Below are positions 57,602-58,245 of a stretch of 58,245 nucleotides of DNA, piece by piece. The stretch is taken from assembly GCF_000374085.1 (NCBI RefSeq), contig NZ_KB893466.1:30714-88958 (forward strand), written 5' to 3'. Source of the stretch: Spirosoma spitsbergense DSM 19989. GTDB lineage: Bacteria > Bacteroidota > Bacteroidia > Cytophagales > Spirosomataceae. The notes under the pieces are model-generated. The model made no database searches and was not told the DNA's origin. It saw nothing but the letters and a program-made list of their open reading frames with translations. Position 1 is the stretch's first letter; each line of letters opens with the position of its first letter. The translations under genes were made by a program, and so were the position numbers.

Positions 57602-58245
57602 ACATTAAGCCGGGCGAAATTTGAGCAACTGGCCGATTCGCTGATTCAGCGGAGCCTGGAGCCTTGCCGCAAGGCGTTGAAAAACTCCGGTCTGTCGGCC
57701 AGCCAGATCGACGAAGTCATTCTGGTGGGTGGTTCGACCCGGATCCCGAAAGTACAGGAAGAAGTAGAGAAGCTGTTTGGTCGCAAGCCGTCCAAAGCCG
57801 TTAACCCCGACGAAGCCGTAGCCATTGGGGCTGCCATTCAGGGTGGTGTGTTGACGGGTGAGGTAAAAGACGTCCTGTTGCTCGACGTTATCCCGCTGTC
57901 GCTGGGTATCGAAACGATGGGTGGCGTATTCACCAAGATGGTGGATGCCAACACGACGATCCCGAGCAAGAAAGTAGAAACCTACTCGACCGCATCGGAC
58001 AACCAGCCCAGTGTGGAGATCAATGTATTGCAGGGCGAGCGGCCTATGGCGGCTCAAAACCGTCAGTTAGGCCGGTTTATCCTGTCCGATATTCCACCGG
58101 CACCGCGTGGGGTTCCCCAAATCGAAGTAACGTTCGACGTAGATGCCAATGGTATTCTGCACGTAACGGCCAAAGATAAAGGCACGGGTAAAGAGCAGAA
58201 AATCCGGATTGAAGCATCGAGCGGATTGACCGATGCCGAGATCAG
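57602..58245 (+). pseudogene. dnaK: dnaK 3' part, truncated at the IS30 junction (continues beyond window)
   Basis: The plus strand reads [84 protein letters not shown] and [10 protein letters not shown], i.e. DnaK from about residue 300 into the substrate-binding domain. The ATPase N-terminal half is missing: the frame meets IS30 remnant DNA at about 57601. There is no start. It could be a fragment of an IS-split duplicate, with an intact dnaK elsewhere, or an assembly join. Confidence 0.85.

Overview
The window looks like a chromosomal segment of a Cytophagales bacterium, probably Spirosoma or a close relative (inference). The signs are Bacteroidota -7 promoter boxes of the form TAnnTTTG, a type IX secretion sorting tail on a repeat protein, a proton-pumping rhodopsin next to a Brp/Blh retinal-forming oxygenase, DUF2911 and quinoprotein genes, and a MetX-like secreted hydrolase. 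About 38.8 kb in the middle is a nearly complete siphovirus-type prophage.

Left host part (1-14186): the 3' end of a repeat-rich secreted protein; a micro-protein translationally coupled to a sodium:solute symporter; a GtrA-family protein; a decayed copy of the symporter tail; a rhodopsin/blh pair on the minus strand; a 168-bp MITE-like element with a perfect 9-bp target duplication; a PQQ-type sugar dehydrogenase; a DUF2911/TPR protein; a Nudix hydrolase; a small secreted protein; a macrodomain protein; a type I asparaginase; a MetX-like esterase; and two tRNA-Ser genes (GGA, CGA).

Prophage (14171-52971): inserted in the 3' end of tRNA-Ser(CGA), with a 14-bp direct repeat at both ends. The integrase sits at the left end and an HTH repressor with three operator-like 9-mers at the right end. 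Nearly all other phage genes are on the minus strand and run from early genes (including ssb) near 52 kb, through portal, lysis and tail genes, to tail fibre, S49 protease, scaffold-like protein, capsid and finally terminase at 16 kb. Portal and terminase/capsid are therefore at opposite ends of the late block, which is not the usual order. Three visibly AT-rich cargo cassettes interrupt the phage genes: (1) a HEPN protein plus a RES-domain protein on the plus strand; (2) two membrane proteins of unknown function; (3) a soluble DUF4747-like protein overlapping a four-helix membrane protein. Each cassette lies just upstream of a recurring GTCCTTT element found 33-77 nt before seven phage start codons. 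The cassettes are the best candidates for undescribed phage-defence or superinfection-exclusion systems.

Right host part (52972-58245): a broken ISAs1-family insertion sequence, a quinohaemoprotein dehydrogenase with a cytochrome c domain, a 12-G homopolymer, an IS30 transposase remnant, and the 3' part of dnaK joined directly to that remnant. This end has clearly been rearranged.
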